A stretch of 49,644 nucleotides of DNA from Candidatus Iainarchaeum sp. (lineage in GTDB: Archaea; Iainarchaeota; Iainarchaeia; Iainarchaeales; VGJJ01), in contig JACQJG010000020.1 in assembly GCA_016198125.1 (NCBI GenBank), positions 1-49,644 on the forward strand, in the 5' to 3' direction. A program made the position numbers and the translations under genes. Positions 37,116 to 46,476 of the stretch are shown in pieces. Position 1 is the first letter of the stretch; every line of letters starts with the position of its first letter. The notes under the pieces were generated by a model. That model worked only from the letters and a program-made list of their open reading frames with translations. It made no database searches and was not told where the DNA came from.

Positions 37116-39155
37116 TCACAAGAACAACGGCGCGAGCACGAGGCTTAGCGTACCAACGAGTTTGATGGCCACGTGGAGGGAAGGCCCTGCAGTGTCTTTT
37201 GCCGGGTCTCCTACGGTGTCTCCGATGACTGCGGCTTTGTGGGCAATGCTTCCTTTGCCTCCATGGGCGCCGGTTTCAATGTATTTTTTTGCGTTGTCCC
37301 AGGCGCCGCCTGCATTATTCAGCGTGAGGGCGAGCATGATTCCTGTAATGGTGGTAACCATGATGAATGCCCCTGCGGCTTCTGCGCCCAGCAAAATGCC
37401 CACGGCAAGGGTTAACGCGATTACCAGCAGGCTTGGCGTAGTCATTTCTTTGAGCGCGGCTTGCGTGCTGATGTCCACTGCTCTTGCGTAATCCGGTTTT
37501 GCTTTTCCGTGGAGTATTCCTTTGATGTCTTTGAATTGCGTGCGCACTTCTTGTACGATGACCTGAGCAGCTTTTCCTACTGCGCGCATGGCAAACGCGC
37601 TGAACAGGAATACAAGCATGGCTCCCATGAGGGCGCCAACGAATACGTGTACTTTGGCCAGGTCAATGGTTTGAAGGCCTGCTTCTACTGCGTACGCGGA
37701 AAACAATAAGAATGCGGCAAGTCCTGCACTTCCAACGGCATACCCTTTTGTTAATGCCTTGGTCGTGTTTCCCGCGGCATCCAACTGGTCAGTGATTTTG
37801 CGCATGCTTTCAGGGGCCTTGCTCATCTCCACAATGCCGCCTGCATTGTCCGCAATAGGCCCAAACGTGTCCATGGCCAGTATGTACGCGGCAGTGGACA
37901 GCATTCCAATGGTGGCCATGGCCAGGCCATACAAGCCGCCATGTTCAATGCCCGTGAGGGTGCCCAGCCAGTAGGAAGCCAAGAGCACGCTGCCCAGCAC
38001 AAGAGCGGGGAGTGCAGTGGTTTCAAGTCCCACTGCAAGCCCTGCAATGACAGTGGTTCCAGGACCTGTTTCGCTTGCCTTGACAATTTCCTGTACGGGC
38101 CTGTACTGGCTTTCCGTGTAATACAAAGTAATGTACACCATGGCCATGCTTGCCATCAATCCAAGCAGTCCTGCGAGAAAAAGGAACAGGTTGTTTTGCA
38201 GGTACAAGTACACGGCTACATATAATAAAACGGCAACAAGAATGCTCGTAATCCAGTATCCTCTGGTGAGTGCTTTCATGGGTTTTTCGTTGGGGCGTGC
38301 TTTTACGCTGGCAATGCCAATCATGCTTGCAATGAGTCCAAATGCCCCAACTATTAATGGAAAGAGAATGCCTGCCAATCCAAATGCAGGGTACAAAGCA
38401 ACTCCCAGCACCATGGCTGCAATGTTTTCAGCCGAAGTGGATTCAAATACATCCGCGCCTCTTCCTGCACAGTCTCCCACGTTGTCTCCCACTAAATCTG
38501 CGATTACTGCAGGGTTTCGTGGATCGTCTTCTGGGATGTTGGCTTCCAGTTTTCCCACCAGGTCTGCGCCCACGTCTGCGGCTTTGGTGTAAATGCCTCC
38601 CCCCAACTGGGCAAACAAGGCCACGAGACTGGCTCCAAAGCCAAAGCCCACAAGTTTAATGGGCGTGTCCGCTGGGTTGTTCGTGTTAAACACGTAAAAG
38701 AGGAAAGCGATTCCAAGTAAGCTAAGGGCCATAATGGTCAACCCGCTCACGGCTCCTCCTCTGAAAGCGGTTTTGAGCGCGCTGTTCAAATCCGTTTTTG
38801 CGTTTGAGGCTGTTTTGAGGTTGGCGCGCACTGCAATCCACATGCCAATGTACCCTGCAAGCGCTGAACAAAATGCGCCCAACAGAAAAGAAGTGGTTGT
38901 AGTGAACGCGGTGTCAGGTTTTCCAATGAAGGAATAGCCTGCATACAGGATTACGGCTATGATTACTGCAATTATGCCAATGGTAGTATATTGCCGTTTG
39001 AGGAATGCATTTGCGCCTTCTTGAATGGAGTGCGCAATTTCTTCCATTTCTTTGGATGCCTTTCCTTTTGAAAGTACTCCTTGGGCGAGCAGTCCTGCGA
39101 ATGCCATGCATGCAATGCTGATAAGCGCCACAAGCCCAAGCAGTTCCAATGCCAT
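37116..39155 (-). CDS. hppA: membrane-bound proton-translocating pyrophosphatase
   Basis: GGGIYTKAADVGADLVGKLEANIPEDDPRNPAVIADLVGDNVGDCAGRGADVFES; GNTTKALTKGYAVGSAGL. Confidence 0.97.
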   Translation of the reverse strand: MALELLGLVALISIACMAFAGLLAQGVLSKGKASKEMEEIAHSIQEGANAFLKRQYTTIGIIAVIIAVILYAGYSFIGKPDTAFTTTTSFLLGAFCSALAGYIGMWIAVRANLKTASNAKTDLNSALKTAFRGGAVSGLTIMALSLLGIAFLFYVFNTNNPADTPIKLVGFGFGASLVALFAQLGGGIYTKAADVGADLVGKLEANIPEDDPRNPAVIADLVGDNVGDCAGRGADVFESTSAENIAAMVLGVALYPAFGLAGILFPLIVGAFGLIASMIGIASVKARPNEKPMKALTRGYWITSILVAVLLYVAVYLYLQNNLFLFLAGLLGLMASMAMVYITLYYTESQYRPVQEIVKASETGPGTTVIAGLAVGLETTALPALVLGSVLLASYWLGTLTGIEHGGLYGLAMATIGMLSTAAYILAMDTFGPIADNAGGIVEMSKAPESMRKITDQLDAAGNTTKALTKGYAVGSAGLAAFLLFSAYAVEAGLQTIDLAKVHVFVGALMGAMLVFLFSAFAMRAVGKAAQVIVQEVRTQFKDIKGILHGKAKPDYARAVDISTQAALKEMTTPSLLVIALTLAVGILLGAEAAGAFIMVTTITGIMLALTLNNAGGAWDNAKKYIETGAHGGKGSIAHKAAVIGDTVGDPAKDTAGPSLHVAIKLVGTLSLVLAPLFL

Positions 39156-39270
39156 TCTTTTTGCCCCCTCTTTTTTCTCAGTTAAAAAATTGAATGATTT
39201 CAGACATTCGAATGGATAACAATTTAAAATGGTTTCCCACGGCATTGTTTGCGTTTCAAAGGGTTTTTCC

Positions 39271-40008
39271 ATGGTGGAATTCAAGTCTAAAATCATTGAA
39301 ATAAAGGATTATGGGGCTGCAGACCATAACCCTGTGCGCGTGTTCAAAGTCAAATTGCTTGTTACAGTGCCTCCATTTAATTACGTTCCAGGCCAGTTTG
39401 CCATGCTTGGATCTGAAAAGGTGCGCATGACCGCCAATTCCGCGTTGTATAAATGGGCGTCGTTTTCCATTTCTTCTTCCCCCACCCAGGAAGGGTTTTT
39501 GGAGTTCGCCATTAACGACGGCACTCCTGAAGGGGTAAGCCATTGCGTTTTTTTGTCCAATGTGGGCGAAGAACTTTTTGTCAAAGGGCCTTTTGGCAAG
39601 TTCACGTTGAACGAGTCTGCCTTTGACAGGTTTTTGTTGATTGCCACAGGAACCGGGGTTGCGCCCATCATGTCCATGGCCAGGTTTTTGCTGGATTCAA
39701 AGAACGCCAAACCCATTCACGTGTTCTATGGTTTTCGGTTTGAAGACCTTTTCTTGTACAAAGAGGAACTGGAAGGGTTTTCGCGCGCGCATGAAAACTT
39801 TTCATTTACTCCGATCGTGAGCAGGCCTTCCCCCCAGTGGAAGGGGTTGAAGGGCCACGTGCAATCCGCGTTGAAGGAAACGCATTTTGAGGCCAAGGAA
39901 AAAACAGGCGTGTACATTTGCGGCAGGCCCCCGATTGTAGAAGAAATCGTCGCCGCACTAAAAACCCTTGGCTTTCCAGAACAGAACATTTTCTTTGAGA
40001 AATGGTGA
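39271..40008 (+). CDS. ferredoxin-NADP reductase-like FAD/NAD(P)-binding oxidoreductase
   Basis: VPGQFAML, ASFSISSSP, LLIATGTGVAPIMSMARF, VYICGRPPIVEEI. Confidence 0.9.
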   Translation: MVEFKSKIIEIKDYGAADHNPVRVFKVKLLVTVPPFNYVPGQFAMLGSEKVRMTANSALYKWASFSISSSPTQEGFLEFAINDGTPEGVSHCVFLSNVGEELFVKGPFGKFTLNESAFDRFLLIATGTGVAPIMSMARFLLDSKNAKPIHVFYGFRFEDLFLYKEELEGFSRAHENFSFTPIVSRPSPQWKGLKGHVQSALKETHFEAKEKTGVYICGRPPIVEEIVAALKTLGFPEQNIFFEKW

Positions 40009-40048
40009 GTTTTTTATTTAAATATTTTGGGGGCGGTGGGGCCGGTGA

Positions 40049-40912
40049 TTAGTTTTCCGTGAGCGTTAATTCCAATTCGATTAAGGCTTTGCCGGGTTTG
40101 AACTGCGTTCCAATGTCTTTGTACTCGGGGATTTGTTGGGCCCATTGGTACGATTTTTCCTGATTTGGAGGGAACGCATCAAGTTCGATATTATACGTTC
40201 CTGGGGGCGTGCCTTCTTTTGGGGTCACATCAATGCGCACCTTGTGAATCCATTCCGTGTCAAATACTGGAAATGAGGGCCCCATTACAAAGGGGTTGGG
40301 TTCGATTCGCACGTCAAAGTATTTTTGTGTTTGCGCGTCTGCTTGGAGTTGCATTCCTTGGGGGAATGGAATGCCCCAGCTTGCATACACAAGCACGAAT
40401 GCAGTCGCAGTTTCATTCGGATTTGTGTTCATCTGTGCATATTGTGCGTGGGGGTAACTTCCATACCCGGTGGAGCCATGGTATTGCGGGGTTAACGTCC
40501 AAAATGGAAGCGCGGTTTTTTGGAATTCGGGGATGAATTCAGGCTGCAGGTAGTACGCAGGTTCAAGTCCTTCCAGGTCTTTTAAAGCGCCTTCTTCGAA
40601 TGCGCGTTGAATGGCAAAAAAGTCGTTGGGCAATTCAGGTAATTGGGAAAAGATTTGACTTTCGTGGGCTACCCCATATTTTTCGTTGAACTGCGCGCGC
40701 GCGCCTTCAATGGAAATGCCCATTTCTTGGGCTGCGTTTTCAAGGATGGAATAGTACGGCCGTTCCACGGGGGCAGTACTTTCAAGGGGCTGGGGGGCCG
40801 TGACTTTCAGGTCAGGGGTGCTGGCCAAGCCTGTGCTTGGAGTGGTAGTACACCCGATTGTTAACAGAAGGGTTACTAGGAGGGCCCATAGAAGCGTCTT
40901 TTTTTCTTTCAT
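40049..40912 (-). CDS. hypothetical lipoprotein
   Basis: Signal peptide with lipobox LLLTIGC; ATG at 40912 (ATGA overlap with upstream gene stop). Confidence 0.65.
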   Translation of the reverse strand: MKEKKTLLWALLVTLLLTIGCTTTPSTGLASTPDLKVTAPQPLESTAPVERPYYSILENAAQEMGISIEGARAQFNEKYGVAHESQIFSQLPELPNDFFAIQRAFEEGALKDLEGLEPAYYLQPEFIPEFQKTALPFWTLTPQYHGSTGYGSYPHAQYAQMNTNPNETATAFVLVYASWGIPFPQGMQLQADAQTQKYFDVRIEPNPFVMGPSFPVFDTEWIHKVRIDVTPKEGTPPGTYNIELDAFPPNQEKSYQWAQQIPEYKDIGTQFKPGKALIELELTLTEN

Positions 40913-41595
40913 GTTCCCAGTCCAAAGCTTTTGTTGTGATCGCCCGAGGAAATAGTTCCTCCTGCCCCCCCAGGGGTTTGGAGTCCTTGAACGGTTTCGC
41001 CTGAAACGCACACTTGGTTTGAATCGCTGGGGGCAAGCGTGTTGGCAATGCGTCCTGGGCTAGCAGCATTTCCTGAATTGTAGTCCCGGCACGTGGTTTG
41101 CGTTACAGGGCTTGTGGAACCTGTGACTGTGCAGGGTTGTTGCCACCCGCCAAACCCGTTTCCGTCTGCCCCGCAACCAGCCCCGGTGCCCATCCACACT
41201 TTGAGGGCAAGGTTGGTGTCTGTACCAGAGAACGCGCTGGTAAAATTTCCATCCACGTTGAATGAAATGCTGCCCGTGTTTGTAATCAAAAGAGGGGCAA
41301 GCGTGTTGGATTGGCACTTGCTTGTTGCACTGCCTGTTCGATTGGAGGCAGGCCGTACGCGCGACCAGTTTCCATCCTCATCTGGATCCCCCAATGCAGT
41401 GTTGGCGTCTGTTTCAAGAAAGTAAAAGTTGTTTGCATCGCACGCCCCGCCATAGGACAGGGTGAAGGAGTCCACTGCAGGCCGGTTCCATACAAAAACC
41501 GTGGTAGTAACCCCTAGTGCAAGGAATGGAAGTACACTCAATCCAATGAGTGCCATTAATCCTGCCACGCGGTGCGGTCTTGGTGTAAAGGCCAA
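40909..41595 (-). CDS. secreted/surface hypothetical protein
   Basis: N-terminal hydrophobic helix; Gly/Ser/Thr/Asn-rich with several Cys. Confidence 0.65.
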   Translation of the reverse strand: MAFTPRPHRVAGLMALIGLSVLPFLALGVTTTVFVWNRPAVDSFTLSYGGACDANNFYFLETDANTALGDPDEDGNWSRVRPASNRTGSATSKCQSNTLAPLLITNTGSISFNVDGNFTSAFSGTDTNLALKVWMGTGAGCGADGNGFGGWQQPCTVTGSTSPVTQTTCRDYNSGNAASPGRIANTLAPSDSNQVCVSGETVQGLQTPGGAGGTISSGDHNKSFGLGT

Positions 41596-41703
41596 TGAAA
41601 TGCCCCCTGAGGTTTTACGTTTTTGGGGGTATTAAATGCGTTGGTTGGACATGGATAAAAGTGAAAAAAGAAAAACTGGGCGCGCGTTTTGCACCCATTT
41701 TCT

Positions 41704-44700
41704 TTACTCTTCCACGTCCACGATGCCCTGCTCTGTAACACGGAAAATGGCTTCCCCGTCTGGAAGCGAGGGCGAGTCAACCAGTTTTGCCACGCGCTTG
41801 TCTTCTTTGCTTTTGCGCAGGTACAAGCGCGTCTTGGAATTGTGGACCATCATTCCATTTGCAATGTAATTCTCGTTTTTGAGTACGCTGATGTCGTAGA
41901 GCGGTTCTTTGTTCTCTATTCTCCTTATTTTTCTTATTTTTTCGAATAAGATGTCATTGTTCAACAGGTTGTCTATGAATTTCTTTGCTTTCAGGGCATC
42001 TTCTCCAAGGCCTGGTTTTTGCTGTAATGCAAGGAAAACCTTTTCAAGTTCTTGGCACGTAACATACTGTGCGCTTCTCTGGCGTAGCCTGTTGGAGTAT
42101 TTTCCAAATTCCGTGGCCAGCATCTTTTCCAGGTCTTTTCTTTTGATCGGCGTGATTGTTTTTGCCTTGGAGTAGTTGAATGTTTCAACCCAGTTGTTTA
42201 ACTTGGCTTGTTTTTCCTTGCTGGTCAAAGGTCCTATTTCATGGGCGAATCTAACCACATCGGCGCTGAATAGTTCAAGCACGGGCATGGTTTTTCCGCT
42301 TTTTTTGTACAGGTTAATTCTTATCCGGGAGTTAATGCCAAATCGTTTGAGCATTATCTGTATTTTTTGCAGGACTTTCAGGTCTTTTTGTGCAATGGTA
42401 ATTCGTCTTGTTTTTTTGTCCACGCTTCCTTCCGCGTCAGTGAACCCCCGAATGAACGCGGCAACCACCTTATTGGGCGATTTTGCAGTCAGGTCAATGC
42501 AGCTGGTTTTCAGGCTTTTGAACAAGCCAGCCAGTTCTTTGCTGTTGATGATAAGTCTGTAGGCGTTTTTACCCTTGACTTTTACAATGGAACCTTCGGT
42601 ATTGAACAGTTCTTTGAATAGCATTTTATAGTGTTCCAATACGTCTAACCGTGCGTCTGTAAGGCGAACAGTCCTTTCCTCCGCATTTCCGTCACCAAAA
42701 AAGTACCCGGTTAATTGGGCCATTTGTTCGGTGAAATATTCTTGGCCGGTAAGCTGCTTGTGTTTGTGGGTCGTAACACTTTTCACGTGGTCAAGCAATT
42801 CCATTCCAACGCCATTTTCCACAAGAGCCATGAACGTGCCTTTTGCAGTCGGATACTCTTGGTTAAGTACCCTTCTGAATTGTCTTGGAGTGATGTCAAG
42901 GAATTCTATCTGCCTCTTCATATTTATGCCGTTGTTTTTGAGGAACCCTTTCACCAATTCAGCGCCAAGCTTGTTGACGATTACAACTTCCTTGAATTCC
43001 TGTTTTGGGATGGCCTGCAAGGCCGTTGTCTTTACAGGGATGGTTCTTGCATGGGCCGTGTAATCCCCTTTTTTGAGTTCTTCTGCTTTCACTTCCACTA
43101 TTTCAAATCCCTTCAGCGTGAAAAACCCGTGGCCCGGGGAAGCAGTTATACGGTGGCCCGTGTCTATCTCGATTACGTGTTCAATGCCGTTGCGCGCTGA
43201 TATGAACGAACACGTGTCTTCCCCGTTCTCAAGGCTTTCTTTGAGGTCAGCTGAAACGATTTTTTCATGGAACTGCAGTTCCCTTATTTCATTTATACTG
43301 CCATCGGCGAGTTGGATGAGCGTGTCCCCCTGCAGACAATTGTGTCCGACAATGTTCCCCCCGATTGGGGCAGTGGGGTCTCCAAACAATATGTCAGGGC
43401 GTTCCAGGACCTGGTTGGTTACTAGTACAGCCACGTTGTTTAACTCTGCAATGCGCTGGAGGACGTGCATATGCTTGTTTAACCTTTGCTGGCGGTCTGC
43501 CAGCATTCCGCGTCCAATGAACTCGCTGCGGAAGTGTGAGGTCAAAGAGTCCACGATGATGAGCTTGATGTTTTTCTCTTTCACGAGGTCAGCGGCCTTT
43601 TCGGCAAGAAGCATTTGATGGTCCGCATTGTACGCGCGCGCAATGAAAATGTTTTTAAGGACCTTTTGGGGGTCCAAGCTGAAGCGTTTGGCGATGGCCA
43701 CTACGCGTTCAGGGCGAAAGGAGTTTTCCGAGTCAATGTACAAACAGTTTCCTTCCAAACCCCCTTTTTCTTTGGGGAGCTGCACAGTGACAGCGGTTTG
43801 AAAGCACCACTGCGTGTTGTGCAGGTAGGTGGGCTTGTTTCCGCCAATAAAGGAATGCGTGCCAGGCACCACCAAATCGTACACCCAATCGTTGTATTCT
43901 TTTTCCCTGATGGACGTTATTTTTTCCCATCGGATTGTTCCCAATGAAAGCGTTTTGAGCACGGCGAGGTCTTGTTTTAATTCTTTTTCCGCCAACCGTT
44001 CCAAAGTCATTTCTTTTAAGGTAAGGGCTATTTTTTCAGCGTTTTCTTTTGAAAGGTGCCTTGAAATATAGTTCTGGAACGTGGACCGCTTTAAACTCAT
44101 TTTTTGGCGAATCTCAGAAGTCTTGAAGGGGAGTATGGAAAGGGCTTGGAATACGTTTTCGGGGGTGGGCTGTTCCAAGAATTGGAGGGTTTGTTGTATT
44201 TCCTCTTGTCGTACTTCGAAGAAGCCCAGCATTTCTTGAAGGGTTTGAGGGGTGATGCGTTCCATGGCTGGTTTTTTTCGTGAAAGGAATGAACCAAACA
44301 AGGTTTGCAATCCGTTGGACGTCATGACTTTTTTACTCCACTTATTGAACCGCCTTCGCGATCCTGAAAGGCGTGCATATACGCGCTGGTAAGTTGGAGT
44401 AATTTCCTGTACGGGAATGCCATACTTGAAGGAAGTGTTTTTTTCACTCACCTTTAAATGGTTCTTTTTGAGCAGGCTGTAAGCCATGATTTTTTGTTGT
44501 GCCAACATTTTTCCCAGGGGTTCTGTAAGGATGTTCCCGTAATAGGGTTTTTTGTCCACGAATTGAATGGTTTGGGTGGTGGTCATCCCAAGCCTTGCAA
44601 AAAGATAACTCACCTGTTCGTTTAACGTCTTGGATTTTGTAGTGGTCGAAAGCGTATTGTTTACGCTTCCATCCCCATCAATGTATCCTGCAAGGAATGC

Positions 44701-45708
44701 ACCCACAACTTCTTCCGGGGCGTTGAGGATTTTCTCAGGAACAAATTTGGTTCCTGCCTTTGTTTTGGCCAGCGGCCCAAGGAATTCCTTTGTTGGCTTT
44801 TGAAATATAATAAGGTTCTTTTTTTCAGTGAATCTTGGAGAGTATCCAAAGTGTTTTTCAATGAAATTTACAATCCATTGCTGGGCCTTTGGGTCGAAAA
44901 TGGTAATACTGCACGGGTTGGCGCATCCTTCTGCCACATACAATCCAAGAAAGTACGCTTCTTCTATTTCCATTGGTTCTTCTTTTTCCACTTGGATTTG
45001 TGCAGGGGTTCCAATGAATGCTCCTTCTTTGAGGAGGCCGGTAGACTTCCATTGAATGCCTTCCTTGTTTAATGTCAGCAATGGGTGTTGGGGGGTAAGC
45101 TGCAAAGTGGTTCTGCGTTCAGTGCACACCTCCATTATTTTTTCACTATGCTGGCGGAAGAGTTTTTTTGCTTCCATGGTCTGCGGTTTTCCCGTCAAGT
45201 CGATTCCAAGCACTTTCACAGGCCTTTTAAGGTCTGATAGAAATCCTCCATCAAACGGTTCTTCATTTACTGCATATTCATTGTAAATGTCTTCAATTCT
45301 TTCCAAATGGGCCACGTGGGGGTTAAAGTAGTAAACACTGGTGTCTTTGGCAATGCACTTGCTGCTCGCAAATCTTCCGTAAACCTCGGTAATGGACTGG
45401 CTTTCAATTCCCCCGCCTATGAGCGCGTCCAATCCCTTGCTGCCCGTGGTGAGCCTTCCGACAAGTTTTCTTTTTTCCGCCAATTTGTCCGCGGTTTCAA
45501 AGCCCATGTCCAGTGCTTCGCGTGCGGCTTTAATGGCTTTTTCGGCAGTGCCTTCTCCAAGGCCTGCGGCCTCTGTGAGTTCCATGGGCGATGCCACGGC
45601 AATGCTTTCCAGTGTTTTGTATCCTGCCGTGAAAAGTTTTTCCGCGGCTTGAGGCCCGACTCCGGGCAAATCAGTTATTTCCTTTACTTCCTTGGCTTCT
45701 TTGGCCAT
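41704..45708 (-). CDS. radA: DNA repair/recombination protein RadA precursor with two inteins
   Basis: N-terminal HhH domain; Walker B LIIVDSLTSHF; GRGMLADRQQRLNKHMHVLQRIA; interrupted by two Cys...HN intein modules; SD AGGAGG before ATG 45708; 1334 aa precursor, about 320 aa extein. Confidence 0.96.
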   Translation of the reverse strand: MAKEAKEVKEITDLPGVGPQAAEKLFTAGYKTLESIAVASPMELTEAAGLGEGTAEKAIKAAREALDMGFETADKLAEKRKLVGRLTTGSKGLDALIGGGIESQSITEVYGRFASSKCIAKDTSVYYFNPHVAHLERIEDIYNEYAVNEEPFDGGFLSDLKRPVKVLGIDLTGKPQTMEAKKLFRQHSEKIMEVCTERRTTLQLTPQHPLLTLNKEGIQWKSTGLLKEGAFIGTPAQIQVEKEEPMEIEEAYFLGLYVAEGCANPCSITIFDPKAQQWIVNFIEKHFGYSPRFTEKKNLIIFQKPTKEFLGPLAKTKAGTKFVPEKILNAPEEVVGAFLAGYIDGDGSVNNTLSTTTKSKTLNEQVSYLFARLGMTTTQTIQFVDKKPYYGNILTEPLGKMLAQQKIMAYSLLKKNHLKVSEKNTSFKYGIPVQEITPTYQRVYARLSGSRRRFNKWSKKVMTSNGLQTLFGSFLSRKKPAMERITPQTLQEMLGFFEVRQEEIQQTLQFLEQPTPENVFQALSILPFKTSEIRQKMSLKRSTFQNYISRHLSKENAEKIALTLKEMTLERLAEKELKQDLAVLKTLSLGTIRWEKITSIREKEYNDWVYDLVVPGTHSFIGGNKPTYLHNTQWCFQTAVTVQLPKEKGGLEGNCLYIDSENSFRPERVVAIAKRFSLDPQKVLKNIFIARAYNADHQMLLAEKAADLVKEKNIKLIIVDSLTSHFRSEFIGRGMLADRQQRLNKHMHVLQRIAELNNVAVLVTNQVLERPDILFGDPTAPIGGNIVGHNCLQGDTLIQLADGSINEIRELQFHEKIVSADLKESLENGEDTCSFISARNGIEHVIEIDTGHRITASPGHGFFTLKGFEIVEVKAEELKKGDYTAHARTIPVKTTALQAIPKQEFKEVVIVNKLGAELVKGFLKNNGINMKRQIEFLDITPRQFRRVLNQEYPTAKGTFMALVENGVGMELLDHVKSVTTHKHKQLTGQEYFTEQMAQLTGYFFGDGNAEERTVRLTDARLDVLEHYKMLFKELFNTEGSIVKVKGKNAYRLIINSKELAGLFKSLKTSCIDLTAKSPNKVVAAFIRGFTDAEGSVDKKTRRITIAQKDLKVLQKIQIMLKRFGINSRIRINLYKKSGKTMPVLELFSADVVRFAHEIGPLTSKEKQAKLNNWVETFNYSKAKTITPIKRKDLEKMLATEFGKYSNRLRQRSAQYVTCQELEKVFLALQQKPGLGEDALKAKKFIDNLLNNDILFEKIRKIRRIENKEPLYDISVLKNENYIANGMMVHNSKTRLYLRKSKEDKRVAKLVDSPSLPDGEAIFRVTEQGIVDVEE
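41839..43338 (-). mobile_element. intein 2 in radA (500 aa) with LAGLIDADG endonuclease
   Basis: C1 (CLQGDTLIQLADG) after GGNIVGHN; block B ITASPGHGFF; dodecapeptides LTGYFFGDGN and FIRGFTDAEGSV; C-terminus YIANGMMVHN, then S+1. Confidence 0.94.
43816..45357 (-). mobile_element. intein 1 in radA (514 aa) with LAGLIDADG endonuclease
   Basis: C1 (CIAKDTSVYYF) after GRFASSK; block B LTPQHPLL; dodecapeptides FLGLYVAEGC and FLAGYIDGDGSV; C-terminus FIGGNKPTYLHN, then T+1. Confidence 0.93.
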
Positions 45709-45875
45709 AACGAGTTCCTCCTGTTCTGCGCAGTGGGCACGAATTGGGAAACCAGCGTTGAGGTGCTGTTTCCCGTGCACCCGTTTGCACGGTAAGTAGA
45801 ATACAGGGCCCTGCATTTAAATGCGTTGGGGGGTTGGAGTGCCGGTGAAAAGCGTTTTTTTGTGGTTGTTTTCTT

Positions 45876-46241
45876 TTATTTAACGAATTCGACGTTTTCC
45901 ATTTTTTCAAATTCCTTGTCTCCAGTCAGGAATCTCACGCCATACCGTTTGGCCACTGTGTATCCAATGACGTCAGGGATTGAAAGAGTTTTGTTTTTCA
46001 TGCGCAAATCCATCGCTCGAGTAATGTCTTCTATTTTTACGTCAACTAGCATGGTTGAATACTTGCGCGTTAATTCGTCTGCCATTGGTTTTTTATCTCG
46101 TTTCATGGCATAATTGAGCTCGGCCAGGTTGAAAATGGTTAGAATTCCGACAGCATTTTCGTAAGGTAGGAATGCAGAATTGCCGTTGTTGAATTCGGCA
46201 ATGGCGTAACTGTCAAAAAAGTACGCTTCGCCTTCACGCAT
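45876..46241 (-). CDS. PIN-domain (VapC-like) toxin
   Basis: YFFDSYAIAEF...TIFNLAELNYAM...SIPDVIGYTVAKRYGVRFLTGDKEFEKM. Confidence 0.85.
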   Translation of the reverse strand: MREGEAYFFDSYAIAEFNNGNSAFLPYENAVGILTIFNLAELNYAMKRDKKPMADELTRKYSTMLVDVKIEDITRAMDLRMKNKTLSIPDVIGYTVAKRYGVRFLTGDKEFEKMENVEFVK

Positions 46242-46455
46242 CCCATGCCTCCTTGTCCACTTCGTGTAAGATTTCCTTTACGGGGCGAGAGAACTTGAGT
46301 ATTCCAAAAGTTCCTTTCAAGGGATTTTTTTTTGGGATAATAAGCATGCGTATCTCGTCTCCTGGTTTGATGTGCTCTTTTTGGAGTTGGTCTTTGGGCA
46401 AAGTGGTTCCCCACGACCCGCCCCACTCCCTGACCCGCGTTTTCAGTTCAAGCAT
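46234..46455 (-). CDS. SpoVT/AbrB-family antitoxin
   Basis: TRVREWGGSWGTTLPKDQLQKEHIKPGDEIRMLIIPKK; overlaps PIN toxin start. Confidence 0.82.
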   Translation of the reverse strand: MLELKTRVREWGGSWGTTLPKDQLQKEHIKPGDEIRMLIIPKKNPLKGTFGILKFSRPVKEILHEVDKEAWDA

Positions 46456-46456
46456 A

Positions 46457-46476
46457 AAATTATACTGGTATAACTT
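46457..46476. promoter_or_regulatory. inverted repeat upstream of AbrB-type antitoxin
   Basis: AAATTATAC-TG-GTATAACTT, 8/9 arm match, immediately upstream of ATG 46455. Confidence 0.5.

Noticed and set aside
37823-38592. Overlapping ORFs on both strands inside hppA
   Set aside because: hppA frame carries all diagnostic PPase motifs; the others are shadows
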